Shown here: positions 6,967-7,099 of the stretch, in pieces | Numbering within the stretch: position 1 is the stretch's first letter | Layout: each line of letters starts with the position of its first letter | Source of the DNA: Planctomycetota bacterium | Lineage (GTDB): Bacteria > Planctomycetota > Phycisphaerae > WQYP01 | Assembly: GCA_023489375.1 (NCBI GenBank) | Contig: JAMDCX010000010.1 | Span: 1-7,099, forward strand | DNA: 7,099 bases | Direction of reading: 5' to 3' | Notes under the pieces: model-generated | Told to the model about the DNA's origin: nothing | What the model saw: the letters and a program-made list of their open reading frames with translations, nothing else | Databases searched by the model: none | Made by a program: the position numbers and the translations under genes

Positions 6967-7008
6967 GTGAATAATAAACAATGAATAATGAGTAATGAGT
7001 AATAGGTA
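6967..7008. repeat. Six degenerate 7-base tandem repeats
   Basis: Successive units are GTGAATA, ATAAACA, ATGAATA, ATGAGTA, ATGAGTA and ATAGGTA, with consensus ATGARTA. Units 3-5 are almost identical and the outer ones degenerate, as expected for a slippage-derived tract. Similar AATGA-type heptamer tracts are, as I recall, frequent in intergenic DNA of some Planctomycetota and cyanobacteria. Confidence 0.75.
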
Positions 7009-7071
7009 AAACGCAGATTTTATATGTTAAGCCGGTCAGGGAGCTGGCCGCTGGTAAAGTAGTTACGCGAA

Positions 7072-7097
7072 CCGGTGAGTTTATCCCACCGGGATAA
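7072..7097 (+). repeat. Competing hairpins at window edge
   Basis: TTATCCC (7081-7087) pairs perfectly with GGGATAA (7091-7097) over a 3-base loop. An alternative 6-base-pair stem joins CCGGTG (7072-7077) to CACCGG (7087-7092) over a 9-base loop. The two share bases and cannot form together. The window ends two bases later, so whether a T-run follows and makes this a terminator cannot be seen. Confidence 0.45.
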
Positions 7098-7099
7098 TT

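Larger units (their letters stand above)
6899..7099. other. Non-coding tail after the ABC-F gene
   Basis: No gene is recognisable. Right after the ABC-F stop there are only 4-base-pair hairpins and no T-run, so no intrinsic terminator is evident there. The stretch holds a heptamer repeat tract (6967-7008) and a pair of competing hairpins at the window edge (7072-7097). Confidence 0.6.

Overview
The window carries three tightly packed plus-strand genes of a tripartite envelope export system (1-4153), a 783-base non-coding stretch (4154-4936), one plus-strand ABC-F ATPase gene (4937-6898), and a non-coding tail with short heptamer repeats (6899-7099). No gene symbol can be assigned with confidence. 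Moderate GC, a GAF-domain/HlyD fusion adaptor, a TolC-like protein with a QPLLRGFG motif and short AATGA-type intergenic repeats all recall Planctomycetota (perhaps Phycisphaerae). That placement is an inference from memory of these families, not a search result.

Region 1 (1-4153): a 5'-truncated HlyD/RND-type periplasmic adaptor is followed with zero spacing by a 485-residue protein that joins an N-terminal GAF-like domain, one transmembrane helix and a second HlyD-type adaptor. Thirteen bases later comes a 619-residue TolC-family outer-membrane factor with a lipoprotein-type signal. Packing and shared direction indicate one operon. No inner-membrane pump is visible, so the energised component should lie upstream of base 1 or elsewhere. 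In related planctomycete clusters, as I recall them, an M50-peptidase-like membrane protein accompanies such adaptors.

Region 2 (4154-4936): this gap holds the most unusual signal. At 4461-4510 there is the 3' part of a tRNA-Thr(UGU) gene: perfect anticodon arm, T arm and 3' acceptor strand, but a collapsed D arm and no 5' acceptor strand. Immediately left, on the minus strand, an open frame ends in a tail (WENLPEPIKAAIMAMV) resembling the C-terminal tails I recall on planctomycete tyrosine integrases, and this frame reads straight through the antisense of the tRNA fragment. The arrangement fits the distal end (attR) of an element integrated into a tRNA-Thr gene. In that reading the export operon is element cargo, everything right of about 4510 is native chromosome, and the intact tRNA-Thr and integrase body lie to the left outside the window. 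The right half of the gap holds a tandem 16/17-base repeat, overlapping small hairpins, and the AT-rich promoter-like leader of the ABC-F gene.

Region 3 (4937-7099): a complete two-domain ABC-F protein with a C-terminal coiled-coil domain, probably a ribosome-associated translation factor, then about 200 bases with six degenerate 7-base repeats and a pair of competing hairpins at the window edge.
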